Shown: in pieces, positions 1-11,415 of the stretch
Position numbering within the stretch: the first letter of the stretch is position 1
Layout: each line of letters begins with the position of its first letter
Assembly (NCBI GenBank): GCA_019279435.1
Contig: JAAALK010000287.1
Coordinates: forward strand, 15,562,162 to 15,626,161
Reading direction: 5' to 3'
Length of the DNA stretch: 64,000 bases
DNA from: Zizania palustris
Taxonomy: Eukaryota; Streptophyta; Magnoliopsida; Poales; Poaceae
The notes under the pieces: generated by a model
Seen by the model: the letters and a program-made list of their open reading frames with translations, nothing else
Told to the model about the DNA's origin: nothing
Database searches by the model: none
Position numbers and translations under genes: made by a program

Positions 1-120
1 ACTTTATAAAACCATATTAGGGGTTAAGTAAATCATATTTAAAAAGTTAAACACATAGCTTGTTAGATTAGGAGATTAAGTAGTTAATCAGCCATATGCA
101 AGAGGTTAAATAGATTTATT

Positions 121-318
121 CCAAACAGAAATAAAATAAACTAGGGTTTATTAGGGCCCACCGGCAGTCGCCCTTGCGCTCGCCGTCGCGCTGTGATTTT
201 TCTCCGCCTTTATTCTCCTCAGTCCTCTCCTCTCCTCTCCTTCCCAACCTCCCTCCTATCCGTCGCCGCCGCCTCCTCACCCACTCAGCTCAGCCGCCGC
301 ATCGCGTCGAGCACCGAG

Positions 319-354
<36 letters not shown>
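121..354 (+). promoter_or_regulatory. Proximal promoter and 5' leader of the VDAC gene
   Basis: A telo-box (TAGGGTTTA, 142-150) is followed within a few bases by GGGCCCA (154-160), the reverse of the plant site II core TGGGCC/TGGGCY. This pair is well known in promoters of plant nuclear genes for mitochondrial and ribosomal proteins, which fits a mitochondrial porin. A C/T-rich leader (about 200-290) and a perfect (GA)15 tract (321-350) lie just before the start codon; the leader role is inferred. No TATA box is evident close by. Positions 1-120 are AT-rich with nothing recognisable. Confidence 0.6.
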
Positions 355-355
<1 letters not shown>

Positions 356-3300
356 TGGTCGGGCCAGGTCTCTACCCCGAGATCGGCAAGAAGGCCAAGG
401 GTGCGCGCATACCGTCCCCTTCCTCCCGACCTGTCTCCCACCTCCCCCGCCGTTTCTCGGAGGGGTTTCTTCTGTTCTTCCTCGAGCTTTGATTCCATGG
501 GTTGTTTGATGCGTTCCTTTGCTCGCTGCAGATCTGCTGTACAAGGACTACCAGACCGACCACAAGTTCACCCTCACCACCTACACCACCAATGGCGTCG
601 TAAGTCTCTCTCTTGTTCCATTTCGTGGCCTTTTTTACTTATACTCCTGTGAGGAAGAGGCGTGCGTGATACAGGCCGTGGGGGATGGAGGTTTCTTGAT
701 TTATTGCGCGATTTAGTGTCCTTACCCTGTTGTGATTTGATTTAGCTTTGTTTCTCTGGCGATTAGCAATGCTCCTGTTTCTCGTGTGGTGTTCATTTAT
801 TGCTTATTGATGGTGGGGGGATTTGTAAGATAAACCGATTGGTGGAGAGATGATTCCTCTTGAGTCTTGATTGCAAGGTTGATGATAGTGTTGCAATGAC
901 GAGGAGGAGTCGGTATCCTACCTAGCCTTAGCTTTATTTTTCTTGAAAATGAAAATGATTGGTATTGGTCTCGTTGAAAATGGTAGGGAGTGGTATTGAA
1001 ATAACAGCTGCTATGCTTGGCTACTGATTGGTGGTTGAAATAACAGCCTGTACTTATAGTATACAGTTATGTTACAATCATGAGTTTTGTGGCAGGTAGG
1101 ATGTTATTTATTTTTTCTTTTTATTTGTTATTCCTTGATGCAGGCAATCACTGCTACCAGCACAAAGAAGGCTGATCTGATATTTGGTGAAATCCAGTCA
1201 CAGATAAAGAACAAGAACATCACCATAGATGTGAAAGCGAACTCGGACTCAAATGTATATCTCTTTCTCTCAGATAGGCATGCACATGTCTATTTGGATC
1301 TTGAATTACATGTTCTGTTGCAATGGTCTGAAACCTTGTTTTAGAATTTAGATTGAATAATTTTATGTTTCTATATGATGAACTAGTATCTAATATGCTA
1401 ATAATTTTGATTGCATTGAGCTGGTGGTTAGCTGTTATACCGTGTTCTCCCTTTTTGGCATTGCCTGATTCAATTTTTGTCCAGGTTTTTACTACTGTTA
1501 CTGTTGATGAACTAACACCAGGATTGAAGTCAATATTGAGCTTTGCTGTTCCTGATCAAAGATCTGGAAAGGTAATTTTTTTCTTCCTCTACATGATAGC
1601 TTATTATTTTAAATGAAACCTTATTGTTTGTCTTCTGATGTAACATTACCCTCATCATCTTCTCTCCCTTTTGCAGTTTGAGCTTCAGTATTTACATGAT
1701 TATGCTGGTGTTAATGCAAGCATCGGTTTGACTGCCAATCCTATTGTCAACCTCTCCAGTGTGTTTGGAACAAAGGCTCTTGCTGTTGGTGCTGATGTGT
1801 CACTTGATACTGCCACTGGGAACTTGACCAAATACAATGCTGGACTGAGCTTCACTAATCAAGATCTTATTGCATCATTGAACCTGTAAGTCTTCTGGCT
1901 ATAATAATGATATCAAAAATGTTTCCTTGTTCTAACTTCAACCCATTTAGTGTGGACTCTGAATGTGAAAACCATTCCATGTGTCCCGCTTAAAGTAATT
2001 TGTCTGTTCTCGTAATCTGTTACTTGTAGCCCAAATAAGGTTTGAACCAACACTACTATATATCTACCAGGTTTCATGATCCAGTTCAAATATTGGTAGG
2101 AAACATAAAATATAAGTATACAACCAGAAGGAAACAGAGTTAAATTATAAATATTAATATTTTATTGTAGTTGAGACTAGGAGTGTTATAGGCCATCTGA
2201 TCGCAATACAAAAGCTGCCATTGTACTCTATGACTTTATACTATGAATCAGTGTTCTTACGGTGGTAAGGCGAGGCGAGGCGACCTACCCCCTTCCAACC
2301 GCCTAGGCAAGTTAGGTGCACGGTGTGGTGACGCCATACAAACATAAGGAATCAAGAGTGATAACTACTTCAGGTTTATCTAAAGACTAATATCTGCCCG
2401 TTGCACATAAGGACGCATAGCTATTAGCTGCCCAGCCAAAACAGAAGCAAGCTGCCCAGCCAAAACAGAAGCAAACCAGAACATAAGGAATCAAGAGTGA
2501 TAACTACTTCAGGTTTATCTAAAGACTAATATCTGCCCGTTGCACATAAGGACCCATAGCTATTAGCTGCCCAGCCAAAACAGAAGCAAGCTGCCCAGCC
2601 AAAACAGAAGCAAACCAAGGAGAAAAAGACTAAGGACACAAGCCAAAACACTTAAACAGAGAAGCCAAAACAAAAGCAAGCCAAAACGTGACCTCGTGAA
2701 AGCTGCCATCTCGCGCCGGTGGGCAAACTTTGCTGCCGCCTCGTCGGCATTGAACTCTGCTGCTGCCTCGCTAGGATCATTGCATGGAATTCTGTCGCTG
2801 CCTCGCTGGGATCCTGGCGTGGAACTCTGCCGCCTTGCTGGGCCAGATCTACAGCGCAACCGCCGGATCTAGAGCTTTGCCGCCACTTGCGTGCTGCACT
2901 CACTCTCTTTTACTTCTCTCTTCTTTTCTGTGAATCTGTTTCCTCTCACGCTCGTGCATTCTCTTCCCCTTTTGCTGTTTTCCTCTGTCGCCTGTGTACG
3001 CATCAGCATTTTTCCGCGTGTGCTCCCGCATTTCCCCCCGCGTGCTCCCATGTTTCCCCCCACGTGCACTCCTGCTTCGTGCTATGCATCGTCGCCTCGC
3101 GCTATGCAGCGTCGCCTCGCCCGCAAGTCATCACCACAGCCCCTAAGGCGAGACATGCAATGCTATATCAGCTCCATGCATGGCAACCCCGACACCCAGC
3201 ACTGGATCGTGCCTAACCGCCTAGACGACGCCATAAGAACCATGCTACGAATGTACTTTGCACTAAACACCACCTATCAACAGTAAAGCTGACATTTGGT

Positions 3301-3790
3301 GTTATACTGTTGTCTTATTGAATCAAACAAATATGCAGTGTTAGATTTTAGATCCTAAACTTCCATAGTTCTATCTCACGTTGGTTAGTCAGTTGATCTC
3401 CATTACCTTCCTCTATGGATGGATATAGCCGGTCCTGTTTATAAGGAACTAACTTACATAAATGATTTAAAATTTTATTGCAGGAACAACAAAGGAGACA
3501 GCCTCACTGCATCTTATTACCACATTGTGAGTGAAATTACCAGCACAGCTGTTGGAGCAGAGTTGACACATAGCTTCTCAAGCAATGAGAACACTCTCAC
3601 CTTTGGTACTCGGCATGCTCTAGACCCGCTTACCACTGTGAAGGCCCGCTTCAACAATTCTGGCAAGGCCAGCGCACTGCTCCAGCATGAATGGAGGCCG
3701 AAGTCACTGTGGACCATCTCTGCAGAAGTTGACACCAAAGCCATTGAGAAGAGCTCAAAGGTCGGCATAGCGGTTGTCCTCAAGCCTTGA
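355..3790 (+). CDS. VDAC: Mitochondrial outer membrane porin (VDAC), six exons, 275 residues
   Basis: The product is a voltage-dependent anion channel, the beta-barrel pore of the mitochondrial outer membrane that passes ATP, ADP and small metabolites. Exons read from sequence are 355-400, 532-599, 1144-1254, 1485-1571, 1677-1885 and 3484-3790; all introns are GT-AG and the phases join without error. The protein starts MVGPGLYPEIGKKAKD and ends KVGIAVVLKP, both typical of plant VDACs, and 275 residues is the normal family length. It is predicted to form the family's 19-strand barrel with an N-terminal helix; no cleaved presequence is expected. The start is the ATG directly after the (GA)15 tract. 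Intron 5 is long (1598 bp) and holds repeats. The gene appears intact. The isoform number cannot be assigned from the sequence alone. Confidence 0.95.
2253..3242. mobile_element. Possible insertion in VDAC intron 5, ends GTTCTTAYGG
   Basis: A GC-rich block unlike the AT-rich rest of intron 5 begins with GTTCTTACGG and ends with the inverted match CCATAAGAAC. Both ends carry related GGCGAGGCGA / CGCCTAG(A)CG wording. I could not find a convincing target-site duplication, so this is only a candidate degraded TIR element. It includes the 139-bp tandem duplication. Confidence 0.3.
2341..2618. repeat. 139-bp tandem duplication in VDAC intron 5
   Basis: Two head-to-tail copies, 2341-2479 and 2480-2618, are almost identical; one G/C difference is visible in the GGACGCATAG/GGACCCATAG segment. 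Each copy itself ends with a doubled CTGCCCAGCCAAAACAGAAG unit. The near identity implies a recent duplication inside older intronic insertion sequence. Confidence 0.85.
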
Positions 3791-4890
3791 TTTTCTCAGG
3801 ATGTACTTCCATTTCAAAAGCAGAAATTGAGATGACTGGAAAAATATCTTGTCTTGTGCTTGTCTTTTGGATGTTGCAGTCTTCATAGATTCTAAGAACT
3901 GCCATGTTTCCTTTGAGAATTTGTTTTCTGTTACCGGGTGTAGCACTCATTCAATGAGCAACCTTTGCACTCCAATAATTCAAGCTCGGCAAAATTCTGA
4001 ACTTGGAATCTGGGTGACAAGCTTTTTACCATTTTTCCCCATCATTGACAAATTTCCTTATGGCTATGGTGCTTAGAGTAAACTGACTGTTATATTCCTG
4101 ATTGTGAAACACGGCGTACATGCGAATGCCCTATTGTCAAATGTTGAGTAAATTCGAGTATGAGCTCCAGAAGTGTATTTGTTGTTTATAAAATCTTCTG
4201 TCAAGAATACATTAGTTGCATATGTGTGTACGTCGTTTATTGTTCTCGCGCTTTTACGAATTTTATATTTCATATTGAATTACTTTTCACGGTCAGTTTT
4301 AAGATTTTGCAGATTTATTTGCTTTTTGCACGACACGTTGTAAGGATAAAATGAATATGAATCTTTTGCATTAAACATGTCTTTTTTTCCACATGCATGT
4401 CGGTTAGGTCATCCAGTTTTTGATTTTTTTTCTGAGGGAGAGAATTAGAAAATTATATACTCTGTATGTGCAAGAACTATTGCGTAATATTGAAGATTTT
4501 CAAGGCACTCGGTAAATATATATGCAAGGTGAAATGTAAGTAGTACTTTCTCAATCCCATAATATTGCAATCGTATAAGTACGATGTAGGGATTCAATAT
4601 ATGCAAGGTGAAATGTAATTAAGTAGTACTTTCTCAATCCCATGTTGATATTACAATCTGATTCAGACCAAAATTAACAAATCTCTACCAAACGATTTTT
4701 TAAGCAACCTCTAAAGTGAATTCTTAAAAATTAATTCTCATTTTTGTGAAAGAAATAAGAATAAGCCAAAATATAGATTCTCCGGTGAATCTCGTGTTGT
4801 CCCCTCTCTCCCAATGCCTCCACCGCCACCCTCTACCCCCGATGTCGTCCCTGTCGTCCCCTCCCTTAGGTCACTGCCCTCACCATCCCC
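3791..4890. other. VDAC 3' flank with a short direct repeat
   Basis: The first few hundred bases are the probable 3' UTR; no unambiguous poly(A) signal can be chosen. A roughly 41-bp segment beginning TATGCAAGGTGAAATGTAA occurs at 4520-4560 and again at 4599-4643, a small direct duplication. Nothing else is recognisable. Confidence 0.4.
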
Positions 4891-4899
4891 TCCTCCTAC

Positions 4900-6107
4900 C
4901 TAATCAACATTCTCACTGAGTTCGAGCTCGACCCGCTCGTCATCGATGTCGTCGTTGAGGTCAACGTCGGGTACAACTACAACACCTGCAGCGACGCCAC
5001 AGGGCATGGCGCGCTCAGCCCCTTCGGCCTGTTGGTGCTCATCAACAAGCGCCAGAGAGAGGAGTAGACCGTAGTCTACTTCTACATCTCTAGGGGTCTC
5101 GACCAGGGCCGTTCCTAGCATTCTTGGGGCCCTAGGCGAAAAAAATTTAGGGGCCCTTCGATCTATTTTCAATCGGTGGGCAAATCGCATGAGTAGATGT
5201 ACAAGGGTATTAGCGACGAGCAGCGACAACATGTGAGCATCGGCGAATCAATAACGCCGCTTCCTACCATGTTGTCAGTCGGATGACTCACATGGCTCAC
5301 CGCGAGGGCATAACCATTGTCACTACCATTCACCGGTTTAGCATTAGAATTTAGGATAAGATTTGTACCGGTCACCACTCATTAGCACTTTAGGCTCTAG
5401 TGGAGTAATTGAGGCGACAAAAGCCTTTCTTATCCATTGTTCGTTGCCCATTGCGGCGTTGCTATAGCAGGAGTCATGCCATCGTGAGCTGATGAATAGG
5501 GGATTTAGGTTGCCGAGTGAGCAGGTGAAGATTTTGGGCAATATCATGGGAGGACAAGCGTTAGTGCGTGGCTGCCTAGCTGGCCTGCATTTGCAATGCT
5601 GGACTGCTAGCGTGCTACATTGGACTAGGATGATATCACGCTAGGCAATATTCCAATTTGTAGATTTGTTGTGATGCAAGCTGGATCATTTTTAGATTGT
5701 GGACTGTGGTGTAGAGAATATAAAAATATTAAGTTATATACACATATATAAATTGGGGGCCTCTAACTTTCCTGGGCCCTAGGCGGTCGCCCCTCTCGCC
5801 CTGGCCCAGGAACGGCCCTGGTCTCGACGGCCACCTTCGCACACACTTCTGCTAGGACGAGTCGAGGTCGTTGCACGCTAATGACATCGTTAAGAGGGTT
5901 GTTGGCAGCGTGGTCCCGGTGCTCGACGGTGAGCTGCTCACACTCAGCCACTCAGGGTCCTCGTCGACCACTCCCTTGTGAGAGCTTCGCACAAGGTTGT
6001 TTGTTGATGGCGACGTCACGTGTGTGCCCGACAGAGGCCTTATATACCAACGCCGGAGTGTTCCTCTTAATTTTTGCTGCCGCCATTATTTGTGCTCATG
6101 GCCTTTT
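4900..6107 (+). pseudogene. GH32 acid invertase, C-terminal fragment, broken
   Basis: Outside the hAT insertion, short translated stretches match the C-terminal beta-sandwich half of plant acid invertases: SPFGLLVL, YFYISRGLD, HLRTHFC, DESRS, ANDIVKRVVGS, VPVLDGE, ESFAQG and TNAGVFL, in the family order. Intact members hydrolyse sucrose in vacuole or cell wall. The ANDIVKRVVGS wording leans towards vacuolar forms, which is inference. Decay signs are in-frame stops (after KRQREE and after HFC) and a frame change at the VLVDHSL/ESFAQG junction, where bases appear to be missing. No catalytic N-terminal domain is seen. The 717-bp hAT element splits the fragment exactly between RGLD and GHLRTHFC. 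Confidence 0.8.
5104..5820. mobile_element. Non-autonomous hAT element, 717 bp, TSD GTCTCGAC
   Basis: The element starts CAGGGCCGTTCCT and ends with the exact inverted repeat AGGAACGGCCCTG (13 bp). It is flanked by a perfect 8-bp duplication GTCTCGAC at 5096-5103 and 5821-5828, the hAT hallmark. Further GGGCCCTAGGCG sequence recurs subterminally on both sides. There is no transposase ORF. It sits inside the invertase relic, so it inserted after, or helped cause, loss of that copy. Confidence 0.93.
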
Positions 6108-7302
6108 GAATTTTTTACTTCATTTTTTGTCTCCGCTTTTGTCCTCGAATAATTATAATCTCCATGGTTGTATCGTGCAACACCGACTGATCAAGATGCC
6201 GTATGAATAGTCAAACATAATGATATGATAGTTTCGTACATGTTTTACATGAGTAAAAAGTTCTGCAAAGTTAACATATTTGTAGAAGATACATATATGA
6301 TTAAGTTATTTATACATGTTTGAAATAATATAATTCAATAATTCGTGATATAAATTTTTCTTGCTAAAAGCTAAAAAACAGCTAGAGGAACACTAAAGAT
6401 CGAAGGTAAACTAGTCATTCTAGACTAACGTGCTATCTTATGATAATCAAAATCTAGTGATCTAGCCAAACGAATTCACGACTGATTCTGATTATAGCAC
6501 GAATTCATGACTGATTCCCGTGGTTTGTTTTAAGAAAATACAATGATTTTTTCATACTTTTTAGATCGGTTGGAAATGGTTTTAAAATATTAATCAGTGC
6601 AACATCTGAATGCTACTCTTTTTGCGGGGAGGAATGTTAAAAAAACTCAAAAATGTAAAATAGTTACCTTATTAAATTTATGATATTTTAAAAATATTTA
6701 TAATATAAATTTTATATTGTAAATTTACGATATTTGCGGTATAAAATTTACATTATAAATATTTAATTGTCAGAAGTATATCGTTGACTCTCAACCTCCT
6801 GCCTTCACTGTGTTTACAGGGAGTTTTTGTTTTGATGTGAAGAAGATTGCTTTTTTTTTCTCCATCAATTTGAAAGGATTATCTTGTTCAAGTGAATGTA
6901 TACCAAACTAGATGTTTCTGATTAATCAATAACACGCCTGCTAAATATGCAACCGCTGAAGCATAAATACGAGCAGAAGATGATGATCAAAGTTGCAAAA
7001 GTTGTACAAAGATTCAAAGAAAGCATTGCACACCAGTGTATGTACAATAATTGTAACAACTCAGTGCAATTGTGCAAGTGCATATTGAAGAACCCCGTAG
7101 TTTGTAGCTGCCTTTGAATAACATAAACATTCGATTCTCGGAGTAACAAAATATACAGACACATTTTGCTGAGCACATGCAGCTCTGTACACAAAATCAA
7201 CATCCATACCAAGATCAAACCATGCAAGGGAACCAGCAAGAAGAGCAGGTCAGATAGGATATGTACATGACTGTTGTTACTTGTTCATGCTTGCTGCCTC
7301 AG
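6108..7302. other. AT-rich intergenic stretch
   Basis: Mostly AT-rich sequence with weak palindromic stretches around 6650-6770. The right part (about 6920-7302) is probably the 3' UTR of the minus-strand gene that ends at 7303. No gene or classifiable repeat was recognised. Confidence 0.4.
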
Positions 7303-7554
7303 CTAGTCTCTCTTCTGGGGCACAGGCAGGACATAGAACAGCAGCACCAGCATCAGGAGGTAGCCGATGACGACGAGAGCGACAAACTTCACGTCGTCGC
7401 TGGCCAGGTAGGCAGAGAACGCCGAGTGGACGGTGAGCACGGCGAAGGCCGTCAGTCGCAGCCATGGCGAAGGATCGCCATCAGCTGCAGCAGAGGAGGA
7501 AGAGGAAGAAGCAGAGGCACCTCTGGTAGAGTGGTTCTTGGCTTTCTTGGCCAT
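7303..7554 (-). CDS. Small membrane protein with two predicted helices, 83 residues
   Basis: A single-exon ORF starts at MAKKAKNHS and ends VPQKRD. After a short basic N-terminus and a Ser/Ala-rich stretch (residues about 12-25) come two hydrophobic segments, roughly residues 33-47 (LTAFAVLTVHSAFSAYL) and 55-75 (FVALVVIGYLLMLVLLFYVL), and a basic tail. The start is the first ATG not preceded by a stop-rich leader; upstream in-frame Met codons look like leader sequence. Function is unknown. The SPWLRLTAFAVLT wording reminds me of a family of small plant multi-pass proteins, of which this may be a short or truncated member; that is weak recall. It lies about 560 bp downstream of the TRIAP1-like gene on the same strand. 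Confidence 0.6.
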   Translation of the reverse strand: MAKKAKNHSTRGASASSSSSSAAADGDPSPWLRLTAFAVLTVHSAFSAYLASDDVKFVALVVIGYLLMLVLLFYVLPVPQKRD

Positions 7555-8113
7555 GGAGAACAAGTAACAACCAGGAGGGGATCCTGACTTTGGAGAGTGG
7601 AGACAAGGTAGCTTAATTAACACGAAACTTTTCTGCTTGAGTGGTAGCTTTCACTGCCTGTTTGTCACCACATCAGAGGATCAGGACTGTGACAAGCAAA
7701 AAGATTTGTTAAATATATCATGACAGACACAAAAGTCAAGGAATAAGATGCACAAAAGTCGCTGTCATGCCACCACAACTCTGCTCAAAGTACTTTAGAA
7801 ATTGGAGCATAGGAATTGTTGAAATAACACCGATGCAACAAAAATGGCGAGCTGGAGAACCAAAGTTTATATATAGCTGAACCTGTTCTCCCAATTTCAG
7901 GAAGAGAACGGCTGCATCGAACTTGATAAGCTGGGTACAACATGATCTTGGAAAAACTTAAAAGTTACATCTCAACTGCTGAACTGCCGCATGGTTCAGG
8001 AGCATGACATGTGTCTAAAGTCTAGATACAAGCACTTTTTTGTTCATCTATGAAGGGTCTCCTAATCCTGGTTGAGTGAAGAGAAACTTGACCATGTGGT
8101 TAGCCCTAAGCTG

Positions 8114-10448
8114 TCACTTTTTTGAGGTGGCACCTTTTCTAGAAGGAGAATCATCCTCAAACTGAGCATGATAGGCAGAAGTTTCTGAATCCAGCAGGAT
8201 TTGCCTGAGATGCTTGTCTTCCAGATGTTCCTGCAAGTAATAAATACATCAAACATCCGTTAGTTTAATAACAACAACAACAGAGAGGAACATAATTTAC
8301 CCAAGGTCTGTCACAAAGCAAGAAAAATGGTGATAAGATAATTGGTTCATATTAAACTGAAAACTCCTGGTGAGTTCTTGACAAAAAACGTTGTGATGAA
8401 TACCGTCACATGATCTGTATTTTGGTATTTCATACAATTATCGGGCTAATCCCAAAACATGTTTATTCACTTAGTCTGATAACTACTCTAAAAAAAGTAG
8501 GACGAAAACATATACAATTGATCACTGGTAAGCAATAATATAAATTATATATTTGCATAGCTTTGATTTGCATAATCATATTGTTTAGGGAACAAACAAA
8601 ATTTCTATGGAGAATGTGTCATATCTTACTTTTAATGTAATCTTGCATGTAAGAAACTAAATAGAAAGTTCCGTGAAAGATAAAAAGAAATGGTCAAGGA
8701 CATTGAATTCTGCCATGAATGGGTAGCTTCATGTTGGGTTGCTGGCCACCAAGGCAACAAGCTGGCTAGCAAGTAGGCAGTAGCAACCATGTATCAAATT
8801 CTCAGTCAAGTATACCAGTTACAACTGATACTTGGCTAAATGTTGATATAACAGAACCAATCCACCAAGCAGGAACATTTCCCTAGATGATTTAGAAAGC
8901 ATTCAGACACCAGTTGGCTGTTAACCGACTGTGCTCCCTCAGCATACCCAATGAACTGCGTGGCTATGGTGATGCAACCAGACCAGAATATTCTTCTAGG
9001 CATTTTGTGTCAACTAATAAATCGAATACAAGAACAGCACATCATTGTGTTCAAGAATGGAAGACAGACACCTGCATTGTTAGTTTCTGAAAGATTTCTG
9101 AATTTTCCATGGCACACAGCAACAACCCTTTTGGAAAAAGATTGGCCTGCCAAATTTACTAATATTTATGGATCAAGGAACAAAGAAGCACTATAGACTA
9201 TCAACAGACAGAGTGTCAACATGGAGGGAAAGGCAATTACTTCTACGACTCTTAGAGTGTGTTTGACAGGGCTCCAGCTTCTTTATCCCGTGGAGCTGGA
9301 GCCAAGACAAACACTTTTTCTGAGGAGTGGATCCCACTGAGAACAATCCAGAAAAATGAATTGGAGTAGTGGAATAGGGTCTAGCCAGCTTCAAGTACTT
9401 TACTCCAGCTTTAGAATGGATTTCAAGATCCAGAGCTCTACCAAACAGACCCTTAAAACTCTATTGCAGTCAATATGCTTTCATCTATTACAATTTCACT
9501 CTGAATATCGGAAGAGCCCCGCTTCTCCAGATGGTCAATTCCTCGTTTTATCACCCTAAACAGTTGCACCATTGTTTTGGACTAATCCCTAAAGATCTGC
9601 ATGTTTCGCTCTCTTGAGACCAATCAATGGACAATCAACAACAGCGATTCAAACTCATTAGTGTTCTTGCGGAAAGAAGCGCCAACCTCACATTTTTAAG
9701 TTTGTAACGAAGGAATTCAACAGGCCAGCACAGCCCAGTTCCACTCAGCCTTCAGAAGTTCAGATCATGACCAATGTAACAATGGACCAACCATAAACTC
9801 CCAATCCGACGAATCTCCAAAGAAGAAGACCCCTTTAGCCACCACAATTTAAGAAGCTACATCCTCAACTTGATCTCGCAAACAACATAGAAAGCGACTC
9901 CATTTCATGCCAGGAGATTTGATGTTTTGCCACACAAAAGTTTTAGCTATTTGATTATTTGTTAGAATGAAATGTGAGCTATCTGAGTCTATAACTAGGC
10001 GACAAATAATCGAATATTCCTTTCTTGCCATACAAACTAAAACCCTACATACATGAATCCCATCCTGAACTACAAAACAATAGCAATCCCAATACAGCAT
10101 TTTGCCATGCAAAGAAAGAAGAAACGTCTTTGCGACAAATTGAGGGGAGCAACCGTGGGATCTATAACCATGCGCAGGAAATAAGTGGACTTTTGATCGA
10201 ATCGGAGGAAGCGAGAAGTGAGAGTCGCCGGGGAGACAGCGAGTTACCTCGAGGCAGGCGCGGTATTTGTGCCACTCGCCGATGCAGTCGTCCTTGTGCC
10301 ACTGCCCCTTGGCGAACTTCTCCGCGTACCAACGGTTGAAGCACTCGTGGTACGCCGCCCGCAGATCCGAGCACGCAGCCGCCGCCGCCGAGGAAGCCGC
10401 CGCGGGGGAGGTCGTAGACGGGGACGACTTTCTCCGGCCAAACACCAT
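8114..10448 (-). CDS. TRIAP1/Mdm35-like twin-CX9C mitochondrial protein, two exons, 105 residues
   Basis: Exon 1 is 10448-10248 and exon 2 is 8230-8114 (minus strand). The intron has GTAACT donor and TTGCAG acceptor, and the join is in phase. The protein carries a twin CX9C motif: C-SDLRAAYHE-C and C-IGEWHKYRA-C, with FNRWYAEKF between and EHLEDKHL after. This is the plant Mdm35/TRIAP1 pattern. In yeast and animals this intermembrane-space protein binds PRELI/Ups lipid-transfer proteins and moves phosphatidic acid; the same role here is inferred. An Ala/Ser-rich N-terminus precedes the motif. The start MVFGRRKSS is the first ATG; the codon further upstream in frame is GTG and was not used. 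The tail ends GATSKK. A CT-rich leader lies at 10477-10500. Confidence 0.88.
9255..9452. mobile_element. Tourist-like MITE (PIF/Harbinger type), TSD TTA
   Basis: A 198-bp element in the intron of the TRIAP1-like gene has imperfect inverted ends GAGTGTGTTTGACAGGGCTCC and GGGTCTGTTTGGTAGAGCTC (the second read on the minus strand). It is flanked by TTA on both sides (9252-9254, 9453-9455). The GTTTGRYAGRGCTC ends and the 3-bp TTA duplication fit Tourist MITEs. Confidence 0.65.
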
Positions 10449-10767
10449 CTTTCCGCCGCCGATTTCCACGAGCCCCTTCTCTCTCTCTCTCTGTCTCTCG
10501 TTTTACTCCCGAAGGCGGAAATACTCTTTACGCAATCGTCTCATGGATGCGTACTTTTGACTGGTATTTCTCCGCGATGGATGACGTGAGCATTTTGCAT
10601 AAAATTTCGGGTAAACTCAACTGTCTTTGGTCCTGATTTCGTAAGGACATGTACAACATAGACCAAATGAGATCTCTTGCAGTCGGCCTCGCCGACTGCA
10701 GAGGGCAGTCACTCTTCGGCGCGCCGTCCGATCTTGATCAGACGGTTGTGCGAGTAGGGCTGGCAAC

Positions 10768-10918
10768 GAGCCGAGCCGAGTCGGCTCGGGCTCGGCTCGG
10801 GCGAGCCGCCACTGAAGCGAGCCGAGCCAGGCTCGGCTCGGCCACTCGAGCGAGCCAAAATCTGGGCTCGGCTCGGGCTCGACCGAGCCTCGAGCTGGCT
10901 CGGCTCGGCTCGCCCGTT
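10768..10918. repeat. Left subterminal GCTCGG repeats of the hAT element
   Basis: Many tandem and inverted GAGCCGAGCC / GGCTCGGCTCG units occur within about 150 bp of the left end. In hAT elements such subterminal arrays are the usual transposase-binding sites; that role is inferred here. Confidence 0.7.
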
Positions 10919-11415
10919 TTGTATTTGTTTACTTAAATAGCAAAAAATCTGTAATTTTTTAGTTTTCATTTTATAAACTAATAGTAATTTTTGCTCGTTT
11001 TTATCCGTTTTGCACTTGTCACAATAGTAATTTTTAAACATAATAATAAAAATCACATATCAATTAAAATTTGCATCATTCCAATTTCTAAACATTCTTT
11101 CCGAGACATTCAAGTATTCAACATCAATAAATCATTATATGATTACATCAATACATCAATTAGCATGAAGTAACCACATGTCCACAAAAGCCATAACATC
11201 AAGTCATCATTCATCAAGCCATAAAAAATAATTTCAATGTCCACATGACCACAACCACAAGACCACAATTCACAACTCACAAGTTCGCATACAGCATATC
11301 ACAAGTTCACCACAAGTCCACAACTCCACAAGAGCACAAGTCCACAAAAGTACAAGACCACAACCACAATTTAACATAGTCCACAATCACAAGTCTAGAA
11401 TTTTAACAAAGAAAT

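Noticed and set aside
6640..6790. AT-rich palindromic patch as an element
   Set aside because: No terminal repeats or duplication; simple AT richness explains it.
10449..10469. N-terminal extension of the TRIAP1-like protein
   Set aside because: The upstream in-frame start is GTG, which is not expected in a plant nuclear gene; ATG at 10448 was used.
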